From contig CASEWB010000011.1 in NCBI GenBank assembly GCA_949291545.1, positions 116,056 to 180,055 on the forward strand: DNA of 64,000 bases, in the 5' to 3' direction. The stretch is from an uncultured bacterium (GTDB lineage: Bacteria; Elusimicrobiota; Elusimicrobia; Elusimicrobiales; Elusimicrobiaceae). A model generated the notes under the pieces. It did not search any database. It was not told where the DNA came from and saw nothing but the letters and a program-made list of their open reading frames with translations. The position numbers were made by a program, and so were the translations under genes. Of this stretch, positions 34,007-43,700 are shown piece by piece. The first letter of the stretch is position 1. Every line of letters starts with the position of its first letter.

Positions 34007-34900
34007 CTAAGTGGGCACTTCGTCGGCGGCTTTAAACAGGTGGCTAAACGAAACAGAAATCCCGACATACACATTTTCGCCCCGCTTGCCAATATATTTG
34101 CCTTGGGCCGTATAGTAGCTGACAAAGGGCGCCAAATGTAAATTTTTATATACCTGCACTTCCAAGCGCGCATCGGCGGAAAATTCGTAATCCAAGTCCG
34201 TTTGTATGTACTCGGACTCGCTTAAATAGTCGCGAAATAACAGCGCATATTTAGCGGTTACTCCTTCCCGCACGGGCTGTTCCAGCTTAAAGCCCGCCTC
34301 CCAGGCTAATTTATTGGAAGTGGGGGTATAGGTATAGTCCCGCTCGCCCACGATGGCAGCAAACAAGCTTTTTAAATATTTTCCTTCAAAAAGCTTAATA
34401 CCCGCCGTTGCGCGTAAAATTTTTTTACGCGGCGCGTCTTCGGGTTTTGTAAATTCCGTTTCGTAACCGAAAGTAGCAAAAGGCCCCGTTTCAAAACCGC
34501 CTAAAAAATCCGGCGTATTCCATAAACGTTGGGTGTAGCCGGTGGTTAAAAGGATTTGGTCTGCATTTTCGTTCACCACGGTTTCATCATCTACCGGGCG
34601 GATTTTCGTGCGGCCGTAATCCATCAACAATTCATTGTCCCACACATAATGCCGGGCGTAATAATCCGCCTCCATATCCAATACGCCGCGCACTGCCGTT
34701 TGGGAATCCGCCGTCAGCCGCGCTTGGGAAAAATCCTGATATTTCTCGGCATTTTTAACTTCGGTGGAATTTAAGTCAAACGCCAATTTGGATAGCTTCA
34801 CTTCCCACCCGCGCTTGGCAGGCTGCGTTTGCCCCTGTACCCACTGGCTCCCGGCCAGCACCAACAGCAACACACTTACAAGGCACTTGCCGCCATTCAT
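34007..34900 (-). CDS. outer-membrane beta-barrel-like protein
   Basis: A 297-aa exported protein (signal peptide about residues 1-23). Alternating hydrophobic/polar strands with aromatic ends run throughout (YYARHYVWDNELLMDYG, DADYEFSADARLEV-like repeats), and the middle resembles DUF3078/DUF481-type barrels (DNELLMDYGRTK ... NADQILLTTGYTQRL). Function unknown. Its start overlaps the AlaX-like stop by 4 nt, so it is translated with it. Confidence 0.7.
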   Translation of the reverse strand: MNGGKCLVSVLLLVLAGSQWVQGQTQPAKRGWEVKLSKLAFDLNSTEVKNAEKYQDFSQARLTADSQTAVRGVLDMEADYYARHYVWDNELLMDYGRTKIRPVDDETVVNENADQILLTTGYTQRLWNTPDFLGGFETGPFATFGYETEFTKPEDAPRKKILRATAGIKLFEGKYLKSLFAAIVGERDYTYTPTSNKLAWEAGFKLEQPVREGVTAKYALLFRDYLSESEYIQTDLDYEFSADARLEVQVYKNLHLAPFVSYYTAQGKYIGKRGENVYVGISVSFSHLFKAADEVPT

Positions 34901-35376
34901 TTCTTTTCCTCCGGTGTGTCTTCCAACTTAAAACGTACCCGTAAGCGGCCGTTTTGATAATCCCAGCTGATAAACTTAAACCGGCCAATTTCACGCGTAT
35001 TTTGGACGTGTTTGCCGATGCAAGGGCACACGTCATACGCTCCCACACGCACCAAACGGACTTTATCTCCTGCCGAAGGAGGAAGGGAAGATAAATCCAC
35101 GCTTTTTTCGGCCACGTCACGCGGGAGTTCCTCCGCTGTTACGGGCAGCTGGCGGGAAATAACGTCATTGACCATATCTTCCACTTCGCGCAATTGTTCT
35201 TCCGTCGGAGCGGCGGGCAGGGAATAATCGCATTTGGATTTATTTTTTTCGATATGGTTAGTCGTGCTTCGTGCACAGCCAAAAAAACGTACCATTGTTT
35301 GGTTCAAAATATGTTCGGCCGTGTGCATCGGCGCGTAATAATCTTTTTTCGGTTCCAAGGAAGGATTTTCATTCAT
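34897..35376 (-). CDS. AlaX-like alanyl-tRNA editing protein
   Basis: A 159-aa stand-alone editing domain related to the second additional domain of alanyl/threonyl-tRNA synthetases. The zinc site is formed by His18 and His22 (HTAEH) and by CPCIGKH. The domain would deacylate Ser- or Gly-tRNA(Ala). It is coupled to a beta-barrel gene with no evident functional link. Confidence 0.85.
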   Translation of the reverse strand: MNENPSLEPKKDYYAPMHTAEHILNQTMVRFFGCARSTTNHIEKNKSKCDYSLPAAPTEEQLREVEDMVNDVISRQLPVTAEELPRDVAEKSVDLSSLPPSAGDKVRLVRVGAYDVCPCIGKHVQNTREIGRFKFISWDYQNGRLRVRFKLEDTPEEKK

Positions 35377-35558
35377 ATGGGTATATTGTAGCGGATTTCC
35401 ATCGCTAATTCAATTTTGCACATCAGACGAAAAACCCTTTTTTCGCCAACACCCCGGTGACAACGCGCTCCAAAAATAATAAAATATAAGACGGAAGGGA
35501 AAAGCGTTTTTGGATTCCCTTACTTTAGAAGTTATGATTGAGGAAGAATAGATACATT

Positions 35559-36980
35559 ATGCCTAAGAATACTGACTTTTGTAAAATCGTCGCGACCATC
35601 GGTCCCGACACCAGCAACGAAAAAGCTATTGAACAATTAGTTTTGGCCGGGGTGTCCGTGTTCCGCTGCAACTGCAGCCACGGTTCTTTGCCTGAATATC
35701 AGGAAAGAGTCACCAACATCCGCAAAATGGAAAAAAAATATAACTGCACCCTCGGTATTTTATTTGACTTGCAAGGCCCGAAACTCCGCATCGGCACTTT
35801 TAAAGACTACCGCATTACCTTGAAAGAAGGCGATAAATTCCGCCTGGATATGAACCCGGAACCCGGCGACCAGACCCGCGTGTGCCTGCCGCACAAAGAA
35901 ATCTTCGCCGCGATGAAACCCGGCTTGGAACTGTTGCTTAACGACGGCGTCGTGCGCCTGCGTGTGGACGCCCACACTGCCGACACCGCCGACTGCACGG
36001 TAATCGCCGGCGGCGAACTGTCCAACAAAAAAGGCGTCAACGTGCCCGGCGTAAAGCTGCCGCTCTCCGCGCTGACCGCCAAAGACAAAGAAGATTTGAA
36101 AATCGCCGAAATGCTCGGGGCGGACTTCATCGGCCTGTCCTTCGTGCAGGAACCGGAAGATATTATTGAACTGCGCAGCTTGATGAAATCCAAAGCGCAC
36201 ATCATCGCCAAGATTGAAAAACCCTCCGCCATTGAACACTTGCGCGAAATCATTGATTTGACGGACGTTATTATGGTTGCCCGCGGCGACCTGGGTGTGG
36301 AAACCAGCCCGGAACTCGTACCGGTCTTGCAGAAAAAAATCGTTTCCGGCTGCCGCAAAGCGGGCAAACCGGTTATCGTAGCCACGCAGATGCTGGAATC
36401 TATGATTCACAACATTATGCCCACCCGCGCTGAAGCCTCCGACGTGGCCACCGCCGTTTACGACGGGGTGGACGCGGTAATGCTCTCCGCCGAAACCGCC
36501 CAGGGCGACCATCCCTACGAAGCCGTAGCCACCATGCGCCGCATTATTGAAACCGTGGAAAAAGACCACCGCTACCGCAAAGGGCTTTCTACCCTGGAAC
36601 GCAAAAACGATTCCACCAAAGAAGGCGCCATCACTTCCGCGGCCGGCATTGTGGCCACCAACCTGGATACGGCTAACGTGATTGTTACGTTCACCGATTC
36701 CGGTTCCACTACGCTGCGTGCTTCCCAACAGCGCGCCGGCGGCCTGCCGATTTTGGGTATGACCCCCAACATCACCACCGCCCGCCAGCTGACCGTAGTG
36801 TGGGGCGTTACCCCGATTGTGATTGAAAACCTGAAAAACTTTGACGATATGACGGCTGAAACCCGCAAAGCGGTGTTGGACCAGAAACTCGCCAAAGAAG
36901 GGGACAACGTCGTAGTAACCGCCGGTATCCCGTTTGGCAAAGCCGGCACCACCAATATGCTTTACGTGCTCAATATCTAA
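35559..36980 (+). CDS. pyk: pyruvate kinase
   Basis: A 473-aa pyruvate kinase, the last step of glycolysis (PEP to pyruvate with ATP formation). Motifs: KIVATIGPDTSN, FRCNCSHGS, FDLQGPKLRIG, the active-site IIAKIEKPSAIEHL, MVARGDLGVE, IVATQMLESM and DAVMLSAETAQGDHP. The C-terminal regulatory domain is present. Start at 35559; GAGGAAG lies upstream. It forms the glycolytic/fermentative set here with gap and ldh. Confidence 0.97.
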   Translation: MPKNTDFCKIVATIGPDTSNEKAIEQLVLAGVSVFRCNCSHGSLPEYQERVTNIRKMEKKYNCTLGILFDLQGPKLRIGTFKDYRITLKEGDKFRLDMNPEPGDQTRVCLPHKEIFAAMKPGLELLLNDGVVRLRVDAHTADTADCTVIAGGELSNKKGVNVPGVKLPLSALTAKDKEDLKIAEMLGADFIGLSFVQEPEDIIELRSLMKSKAHIIAKIEKPSAIEHLREIIDLTDVIMVARGDLGVETSPELVPVLQKKIVSGCRKAGKPVIVATQMLESMIHNIMPTRAEASDVATAVYDGVDAVMLSAETAQGDHPYEAVATMRRIIETVEKDHRYRKGLSTLERKNDSTKEGAITSAAGIVATNLDTANVIVTFTDSGSTTLRASQQRAGGLPILGMTPNITTARQLTVVWGVTPIVIENLKNFDDMTAETRKAVLDQKLAKEGDNVVVTAGIPFGKAGTTNMLYVLNI

Positions 36981-36999
36981 TTGAACCGCTAAAGAATTT

Positions 37000-37028
37000 A
37001 GCCCCCGCCAAACGGCGGGGGCTTTTTT
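37000..37028 (+). terminator. terminator of pyk
   Basis: AGCCCCCGCC / GGCGGGGGCT stem, T run. Confidence 0.92.
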
Positions 37029-37147
37029 ATGGGCAAAAATGGCCGTAAACGGCCCGAATGCATCAAGACAAAGAAAGTGTACGCGTTGCAAACTAAAAAC
37101 CCTTCCAAAAGGGTAAAAACGCTTATTTAAAATGATTTTCAAAAAAT

Positions 37148-37181
37148 AACACCCCGGGGAGTGTGAACCCCAGGGTGTTTT
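37148..37181 (-). terminator. terminator of secreted ankyrin gene
   Basis: AACACCC ... GGGTGTT arms with inner CCGGGG/CCCC pairing, 20 nt beyond the stop on the minus strand, followed there by a T-rich tract. Confidence 0.75.
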
Positions 37182-37200
37182 AATATGCATATGCGATGTT

Positions 37201-38370
37201 TTAACGATATCCGAAATCGCTCAAATACGCCTCGTGCAATTGTTCTCTGCAAAAATGCGAGACAAGGGTTGATTGCGCCTTGGGATCCACGGAATCCGCC
37301 GTTTTGCCGCCGGCCTGCCGGATTAACTCTGCCGCGCGAGCTTGGTCACGCACCAGACACATTTCATACGGAGTAACCGCACAGGCAGACTTGTTATCAA
37401 TCCAAGAGATGAAATTTGGATACACTTTCTGCTGCAACAAAAGCTCTACGCCCTCCATGATAAAGCGAGAGGGGCCTTCCGTCACTTTGGTGGCACAAAT
37501 ATTCAACAACGCTTTGGGCAGCTTATTCGGATTGGCATATTTTACGGCAATTTCCAGCATACGCAAGCGGACTTGTTCATCTTTTTTAGTAGCGCCAAGC
37601 GGAGTTTCAAACAACGGGGCAAAAATGTCTTGCTCCATGTTTGCGGCGGCGGACTCTTCCACTAAAGCTTGGTACGTGGGTACATCCGACTGACGGACCG
37701 CCGTGATAAACAAATCATAGGACAAAAACGGCGCCTCCGTGGCAGAAGTGCGGTCATTTACCCCTGCCTGGATTAACGCGCGCACCGTTTGGGCAGCACC
37801 CCGTTTGACGGCCGAATGCAACGCTTTTTGGCCATAGGCTCCATTATCATAGCCGGCCATATACGAAACGGCTTGTGTATAATGGTTTTTGACTGCATAA
37901 TCCAGCGCCGAGCGGGACGGAACGGGGGAAAGCTGGAGCAACAAATCAACTATTTCCCCATTGTTCGGAGCTTTTAACGCCCGTGCAAAAGGAGTCAGGC
38001 CCGCTTTGTCTTTCAAGCGGAAATCCGCTCCCGCCCCCAGCAAGGCTTGGACAATTTCCACCTTTCCCGCTCCACTACCATCCCAGTTGGTTACCGCATG
38101 CATCAGCAGGGTGGTGCCGTTGGCATCTTGGGCATTGATACGCACGCCGCCCGCCTTTAAGGCTTTTTTGACTTTTTTAACATTTTGCTGCTTAATTAAC
38201 ATCACAACCTGGTCTTCCACTTCACCCCATTGTTGCCCTTTGGCACGCTGCTGTGCCACGCTGGATGAAACCTTATTTTCTAATGAAGACATCGTATTTT
38301 TTGCCATACCCGGTTGTACGCCAAGCAGGAACAGACAAAAAACCATGGTTCCAACGATATATTTGTTCAT
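37201..38370 (-). CDS. secreted ankyrin-repeat protein
   Basis: A 389-aa exported protein (signal peptide about residues 1-23, GMA). Several ankyrin repeats: NVKKVKKALKAGGVRINAQD, NGTTLLMHAV, KVEIVQALLGAGADF, LTPFARALKAPNNGEIVDLL, KALHSAVKRGAAQTVRALIQAGV. It probably mediates protein binding in the periplasm or outside the cell; in host-associated bacteria it could be an effector, which is speculation. AAGGAG precedes the ATG; a good promoter lies upstream. Confidence 0.88.
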   Translation of the reverse strand: MNKYIVGTMVFCLFLLGVQPGMAKNTMSSLENKVSSSVAQQRAKGQQWGEVEDQVVMLIKQQNVKKVKKALKAGGVRINAQDANGTTLLMHAVTNWDGSGAGKVEIVQALLGAGADFRLKDKAGLTPFARALKAPNNGEIVDLLLQLSPVPSRSALDYAVKNHYTQAVSYMAGYDNGAYGQKALHSAVKRGAAQTVRALIQAGVNDRTSATEAPFLSYDLFITAVRQSDVPTYQALVEESAAANMEQDIFAPLFETPLGATKKDEQVRLRMLEIAVKYANPNKLPKALLNICATKVTEGPSRFIMEGVELLLQQKVYPNFISWIDNKSACAVTPYEMCLVRDQARAAELIRQAGGKTADSVDPKAQSTLVSHFCREQLHEAYLSDFGYR

Positions 38371-38402
38371 ATATACTCCTTCACGCTTGTATGATACTAT
38401 TT

Positions 38403-38430
38403 ATTATAGATTTTTTTAAGGAGAAGTCAA
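38403..38430 (-). promoter_or_regulatory. promoter of secreted ankyrin gene
   Basis: On the minus strand TTGACT (38430-38425), 16 nt, TATAAT (38408-38403), then 32 nt leader with AAGGAG. Confidence 0.75.
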
Positions 38431-38465
38431 GTTGCGTTTACTCGCCAGGGTGTAGTTAACAAAAA

Positions 38466-38495
38466 AACCCCGGAACGTTTGTTCCGGGGTTTTGG
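38466..38495 (-). terminator. terminator after truncated transporter
   Basis: AACCCCGGAAC-gttt-GTTCCGGGGTT, T/A tracts on both sides. Confidence 0.88.
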
Positions 38496-38507
38496 CTGAC
38501 AACCCAA

Positions 38508-38985
38508 TTATTTGTGCGGTACCCCCGCGGCTTCTTTCTTCCAGGTCGTGGAAATAAAGATCATCGCGATGATACAAGCGAAAATGCAGGACACATACAC
38601 GCCTTTCCACCCGTAGTGCACGCTGATATAAGAAGCACCTTTAGAGGAAAGCATCGCGCCGAAATACCCAAACATACCGGTAAAACCGCACGCCGCGGAG
38701 ACGGATTCCTGTACCGTCACGCGGGAAGCCTGCACACCGCCGGCCAAGTTCTGCGGGCCGTCCACAAAGAAGCCGATAAACGCCGCAAACATCGCCGTCA
38801 GGAAGAAAGCGTCCACAGAGGCCACTTTATAGAAGCACCAGCAGCTGACCGCCAAAATGACCAAGTAAATCAAGTTCATCTGCGTGCAGCGGCCCTGGAA
38901 GAATTTATCCGCCAAGTACCCCGCTACGATACCGCCCGGCATACCCAAGAACGGCATAGCAGACGCCGCAGAAGCAGCCAACGCC
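38508..38985 (-). pseudogene. 3' fragment of an OPA-family antiporter (truncated paralogue)
   Basis: About 157 codons equal to the C-terminal third of the adjacent full-length antiporter (39154-40512): GIVAGYLADKFFQGRCTQMN, ALFVDGPQNL-type motif FVDGPQNLAGGVQ, SVSAACGFTGMFGYFGAM, WKGVYVSCIFACIIAMIF. The N-terminal eight or so helices are missing; a TAG interrupts the frame just upstream, and other-frame sequence lies between it and the next terminator. It is a decayed tandem duplicate; the terminator is kept. Confidence 0.85.
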
Positions 38986-39105
38986 TACGCCCGGATTAGA
39001 AAAAGAAATAGGCGTAATGCACAACGGAACACGCCGCCAATTCTCCAAAGTGGTTTTACCAAAACCACCAAAATATTGTCTGCCCGAAGTATTCTTGCCA
39101 TACAA

Positions 39106-39133
39106 AAAACCCCGCGCTTTGGCACGGGGTTTT
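39106..39133 (-). terminator. terminator of OPA antiporter gene
   Basis: AAAACCCCG ... CGGGGTTTT stem, 20 nt past the stop. Confidence 0.88.
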
Positions 39134-39153
39134 GTAAAGGATCTTCTTAAACG

Positions 39154-40512
39154 TTATTTGGCTGCGCGAATATCGCTGTTTTCTTTCTTCCAGGCAGTCA
39201 TTACCAGCAAAATGCCCACAACACAGGCAACAATGCAAGAATTGAACACACCTGCCCAGCCCCAGTGTTCCAAAATAAAGGAAGCACCGCTGCCGGCCAA
39301 GAAACCGCCTACATACCCGAACAACCCGCAGAAACCGCAAGCCGCCGCCACGGATTCTTTCGTGGTGAGCAAGGAAATCTGCACGTTGATCAAGTTTTGC
39401 GGGCCGTCCACAAAGAAGCCCAGCGCCGCAATAAAGAAGCACGTTAAATACAAGTGGTTCGGACCCGCAAACAGGTAGAAGCCGTAAGCGGAAATCGCTA
39501 ACAATACAAAGTAAATAACGTTAGAGGGCGTGCAGCGTCCGCCAAACACCTTGGACGTTAAAATACCAGCCGTAATACCGCCGAGCGCACCCACCAAGGG
39601 GTTCAGCGTAAAGATAAGCGGAATGCTGGCTTTGGAAAGTTCGCGCGAATCCAGGAAGATAGCCGCCCAGGACAGCGTTACATAACGCACAAAATACACG
39701 CACAAGAACGCTACGGACAAAATCCAAATGTATTTGTTCGTTAATACGTATTTGCGTAACAACACCCAATAGCTTTCGCCTTCGCTGGCTTCTTTGGTTA
39801 CCAGCTGTTGGCAGCCCATAAATTCTTCCACCGGGGGCAGCCCCACGCTGGCGGGCGTATCTGTTACGCTGCGCAAAATATAGAAGGACGTAATCAACCC
39901 CAAGATACCGGAAAATACAAAAACAAACTGCCAGTGTATCATCGGAGTAATGTCCATCAATTTCAGGATAACCGCAGCAATAATGGCCGCGATGGAAATA
40001 CCCACCGTATGGGCGGAAGCCCACAGCGTCCATTTGCTTGCTCTTTCTTTAGGAGAGAACCAATACGCAAAAATACGCGCAATCGGAGGAAATCCCATAG
40101 ACTGGAAGGCCTGGTTCAAGGTCCAGAACAGCACTAAGAGGAAGAAAGAAGTCAAATACCCGAAAAACAGGTTAATGACCGAAGATGCCATCAAACCAAA
40201 GGCCAAAAAAACGCGGATGTTGCTTTTGTCAGCCAACATACCGCTTACGAATTTTCCGATACCATACGCAATTAAGGAAATGGATACCATTAAACCGAAC
40301 TGGTCATTGGTAATACCCGTTTCTTCTTTAAAGACGTGGGCGATAGGGTTCAGGTTTTGGCGGGTTACGTAGTACATGGCGTAACCGATATAGGCACTGA
40401 TAAATAAGCGAATTCTCCAGCGCTTATATTGCTTTGCAATTTCTTGAGAATCGGTTATTTTTTCCGCTGCATCAGGCAACGGTTTAAACCAATCAATAAA
40501 CTTCCGTAGCAT
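39154..40512 (-). CDS. organophosphate:Pi antiporter (OPA family, UhpT/UhpC/GlpT-like)
   Basis: A 452-aa, 12-helix inner-membrane MFS transporter exchanging phosphate for a sugar phosphate or glycerol-3-phosphate. The signature region is clear: YAMYYVTRQNLNPIAHVF, FGLMVSISLIAYGIGKFVSG, WTLNQAFQSMGFPPIARIF, WFSPKERASKWTLWASAHTV and FVDGPQNLINVQ. UhpC/UhpT-like members suggest hexose-6-phosphate uptake; substrate is not certain. A TATAAT box lies on the minus strand at 40567-40562. Confidence 0.93.
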   Translation of the reverse strand: MLRKFIDWFKPLPDAAEKITDSQEIAKQYKRWRIRLFISAYIGYAMYYVTRQNLNPIAHVFKEETGITNDQFGLMVSISLIAYGIGKFVSGMLADKSNIRVFLAFGLMASSVINLFFGYLTSFFLLVLFWTLNQAFQSMGFPPIARIFAYWFSPKERASKWTLWASAHTVGISIAAIIAAVILKLMDITPMIHWQFVFVFSGILGLITSFYILRSVTDTPASVGLPPVEEFMGCQQLVTKEASEGESYWVLLRKYVLTNKYIWILSVAFLCVYFVRYVTLSWAAIFLDSRELSKASIPLIFTLNPLVGALGGITAGILTSKVFGGRCTPSNVIYFVLLAISAYGFYLFAGPNHLYLTCFFIAALGFFVDGPQNLINVQISLLTTKESVAAACGFCGLFGYVGGFLAGSGASFILEHWGWAGVFNSCIVACVVGILLVMTAWKKENSDIRAAK

Positions 40513-40653
40513 TCAAGTCTCCTATTTGTTTGATTATTAATACGAACATCCTTACACCATTATTATAACACATTTCCACGCCGATTTTTAGAAGAAAATC
40601 ATATCTTTTTTAAATTCTGTTTTTCTTCTTTCTGCGCGGGGGGTTTTCCTAAC

Positions 40654-40684
40654 AAAACCCCGGCTTAATACAAGCCGGGGTTTT
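40654..40684 (-). terminator. terminator of the 1435-aa protein gene
   Basis: AAAACCCCGGCTT ... AAGCCGGGGTTTT perfect 13-bp stem. Confidence 0.92.
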
Positions 40685-40703
40685 GCATTTTACTGCAGTT
40701 TTT

Positions 40704-43700
40704 TTATAAAGCAGCGTTAGCAGGCGGCACAAATTCAATGCCTTTGGCGTCCGCCATCGCTTGGTATTTTTCCACCACGTGTTTGATTACGTCCGCTTTA
40801 TCCGTACCTACAACCATTTTCTTTACTTGCACATTGATTTCGTTTTCGGCGGCTTTGGTCAGCTGTTTACCATACAGATACTGCATAGTCGCCAAGCGGA
40901 TGCGATCAATCCGAGTCTTTTTGAGCAAGCGCGCTTCAATCACCCGCAGGTCCGAACGGCCCACCGGATATTTGGCCATAATGCCGTCCAGCGAAAAATT
41001 GATCAGCTTGTTAATTTCTTCTTCGGATTTGCCCAGAACACGCGCTCTGATAATGCTATTGTATACCGGTTCTACTTCGGCGCGGAATTGTTCATACGTC
41101 AACGGATCGCCGGTAGCCAAACGCGTATTTTCCGGCAAGCGTTGGTACAGTTTTTCCACCATATTCAAGCGATAGAGATCTAACGAAGTTTTATCGTTGG
41201 CGGAAATCATCATTTGTTCCAAGCTCGCCAAGTCAATGCGGTAGCGGCTCATCAGCCCGTTGCTCAAGTTCTTAACCACCTGCTTCATTTCGGCCGGATC
41301 TTGGGTTACCCCTAAGTTCGGGTTATTGATCATGGCCGACTCTACTTCCATACGCAGGTTAGAATAGGTTAACACTTTCGGTTTTTTGGTCGTCCAAATT
41401 TTAATCTGATTTTTCAAGTCACTTGTAATCAGGTTCTTGTTCCAGAGAGTAGCAATCGCCGTAGCAAGCACTGGCATGGACAACCCGTAAATGGCCCCCA
41501 GCGTAGAATTTAAGCCAGGCAGCGTCGCCAATTGGTCAGAGAACATACCGTACAAAATCGTTCCCATACCCGTTAAACGAGCCAATACGTAAATCATAGA
41601 CACAGCTGCTTTCTGGCCCGCATTTTCGGGGCGGTTAAGCGCCATTGCTTGTTCTTGGTTCGCCAAGTTGGCAAACCCTAAACCGGCCAAGGCCCACAGA
41701 GCGCTGCGTGTATAGATATCCAATCCCGGCAAGATGGACAACCCACCGGCACCTACGGCAATCAAGCTGGACAGACCAATTAACGCCTTATCGGTAATCA
41801 ACCCTTGGCCCATCGCCTTGGCACCCAGTTTGCGACCCAAGAATACCGTCAGGTACACGGCAAAGAAGGAAGCCAACATGGCCTGTTCCGGCTTGGCAAA
41901 CACGTCTTTCAGCACGGTACCCGGGCCAGAGTTAAACGCCATGCCGCCAAAGTGATACAGACCTACACGGGCAGCCATCTGTACCAAATACTGTTTCAGG
42001 AAAGCTTTGGTTTTCATCAACTTCGTCGGTTTAATTTCAGAGGGGGCTACGCCCGTTTTAGCAGCTTTTTTATTGATTAACTGCGCCAATTCCTGTTTTT
42101 GCGTACCGGTGAAAGCAAACCGCAAGTTTTGACCGATACCTTTCCAGAAGGCACCTTTTTTGCTGGTATCCACGGTGCTTTCTTTAATGTTTTGGATTTT
42201 GGACATCCGCAGCAAGGCCGCAGAAGCCAACGGGGCTACACCCGCCACACCAAACATAGCAGCCAAGGTGGACAAGCCCGTTTCAATGCCGAATAGCGCC
42301 GTCATCGTTGCGCCTACCACCGGCAGGAACAAGTAGCAGTAAATACCGCCGGCGGAAGCCCAGGAGTTCAAATCAGCCACTGTGGAAGAGGCACTGACAG
42401 GGTCGTTAGCGACCGCTTTGGCAATCGGGCTGTTGGTCTGTTTGATAATACCGTTACCGGCAATACCGTTGACCAAAATACCGCCTACCATACCGCCAAA
42501 GGCCCACAGCGGCGTTAAGACATCGGCCGCACCCAACGCCAAGCTGCCAGCGGAAATGCCCAACCCCAGCGCAGACAAAATTTGTCCTACATAAGCCGTA
42601 TTTTTCAAGCCTAAGCGAGTCTGCAAACCACTAATGAACGGAGCCAAAACCGGCCCAAACTGACCAGCCGAAGAAGGCAAGTTCGCCATAAACGAGCTTA
42701 CATCGCCGAACAATCTGGTTGCCGCAGCAATGGCCTGACCAAAAGAACTTAAACCTTCGGAGAAAGCCGTCAGCTTCAACGCCCAATCGCCGGCTTTATC
42801 GGTGTGCAGCTTAAAGACAATATCCTTCATATCCGCATTGTTGGCTACAATCGCATCCAACTCTTTGGACACTGCCGCTAAGGATTCGTTTACTTTCCCG
42901 CTGTTAATGAACGCGGTTTTTGCAGCCTCCAGGTCTTTTGCGACCAAGAACTGTTTCAGCTCTTTATTGGCGAGCTGCATTTTTTTGGAAAGGACCGTGC
43001 GCAGCGGAACACGTACTTCGCTCAGCAGCGACAGGGCTCTTTCTACATCGTTTTGCGCTACCGTTTCAGAAAAGCGAGGGGCCAAATTGCGGGCCGCCAG
43101 CACACGGTAGACTTCTTGCGTCGTGTTGTTTCCGCCATTAATGCGTACGCCCATTAAACCTCTTACGGAGCCAGACGGAGAACGCAACAGCAACGAACCA
43201 TTGGAATCAATCACAAAGGTTTCAGAATCTAACTTTCCTACATTTAAAAAGGCTCTTTTCGTAACTTCCGAATCAAACACAAATTTGATGTCGTAATCTT
43301 GCGGGATCAACACCCCCGGAGCACTTTCTACATTAGCCGGGTAGCGTACTTCCATCCCTTGGATTCTGGCTTCCTGTGCAGCGCGAATCGCTTTAGTGGC
43401 CGCCGCACGGTCGGCTCTGCTGCGGAAAAACTGAACCACTTTGGAAAAGAAGGGAACCGGTTCAATGGCTTTGACTTCATAAGTAGGATCAAAGCTGGCT
43501 TCCAACGTATTCAGCACATCCTGTTGTGCTTTGGCATTCAGTTTTTTATTGTTTGCAGCTAATTTTTCCAATTCCGGTTTAACAGATTCCACCCACATTT
43601 TCTGGAAGGCAGGATCCTGCAAAGCCGGGGTTTTTCCATATTCTTTAATATATTTGCGTTCCGCTTTTTCTAAGCCATACTGCAAGGCTTGCGAAACTTC

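Noticed and set aside
37098..37113. ACCCTT-CCAA-AAGGGT hairpin between pyk and the ankyrin gene
   Set aside because: Superficially like the conserved promoter element but short, lies between two convergent 3' ends and lacks promoter boxes.
35760..37190. Long open frame (about 476 codons) on the minus strand opposite pyk
   Set aside because: Same reason; mirror of pyk codon bias, no ribosome site, no recognisable motif.
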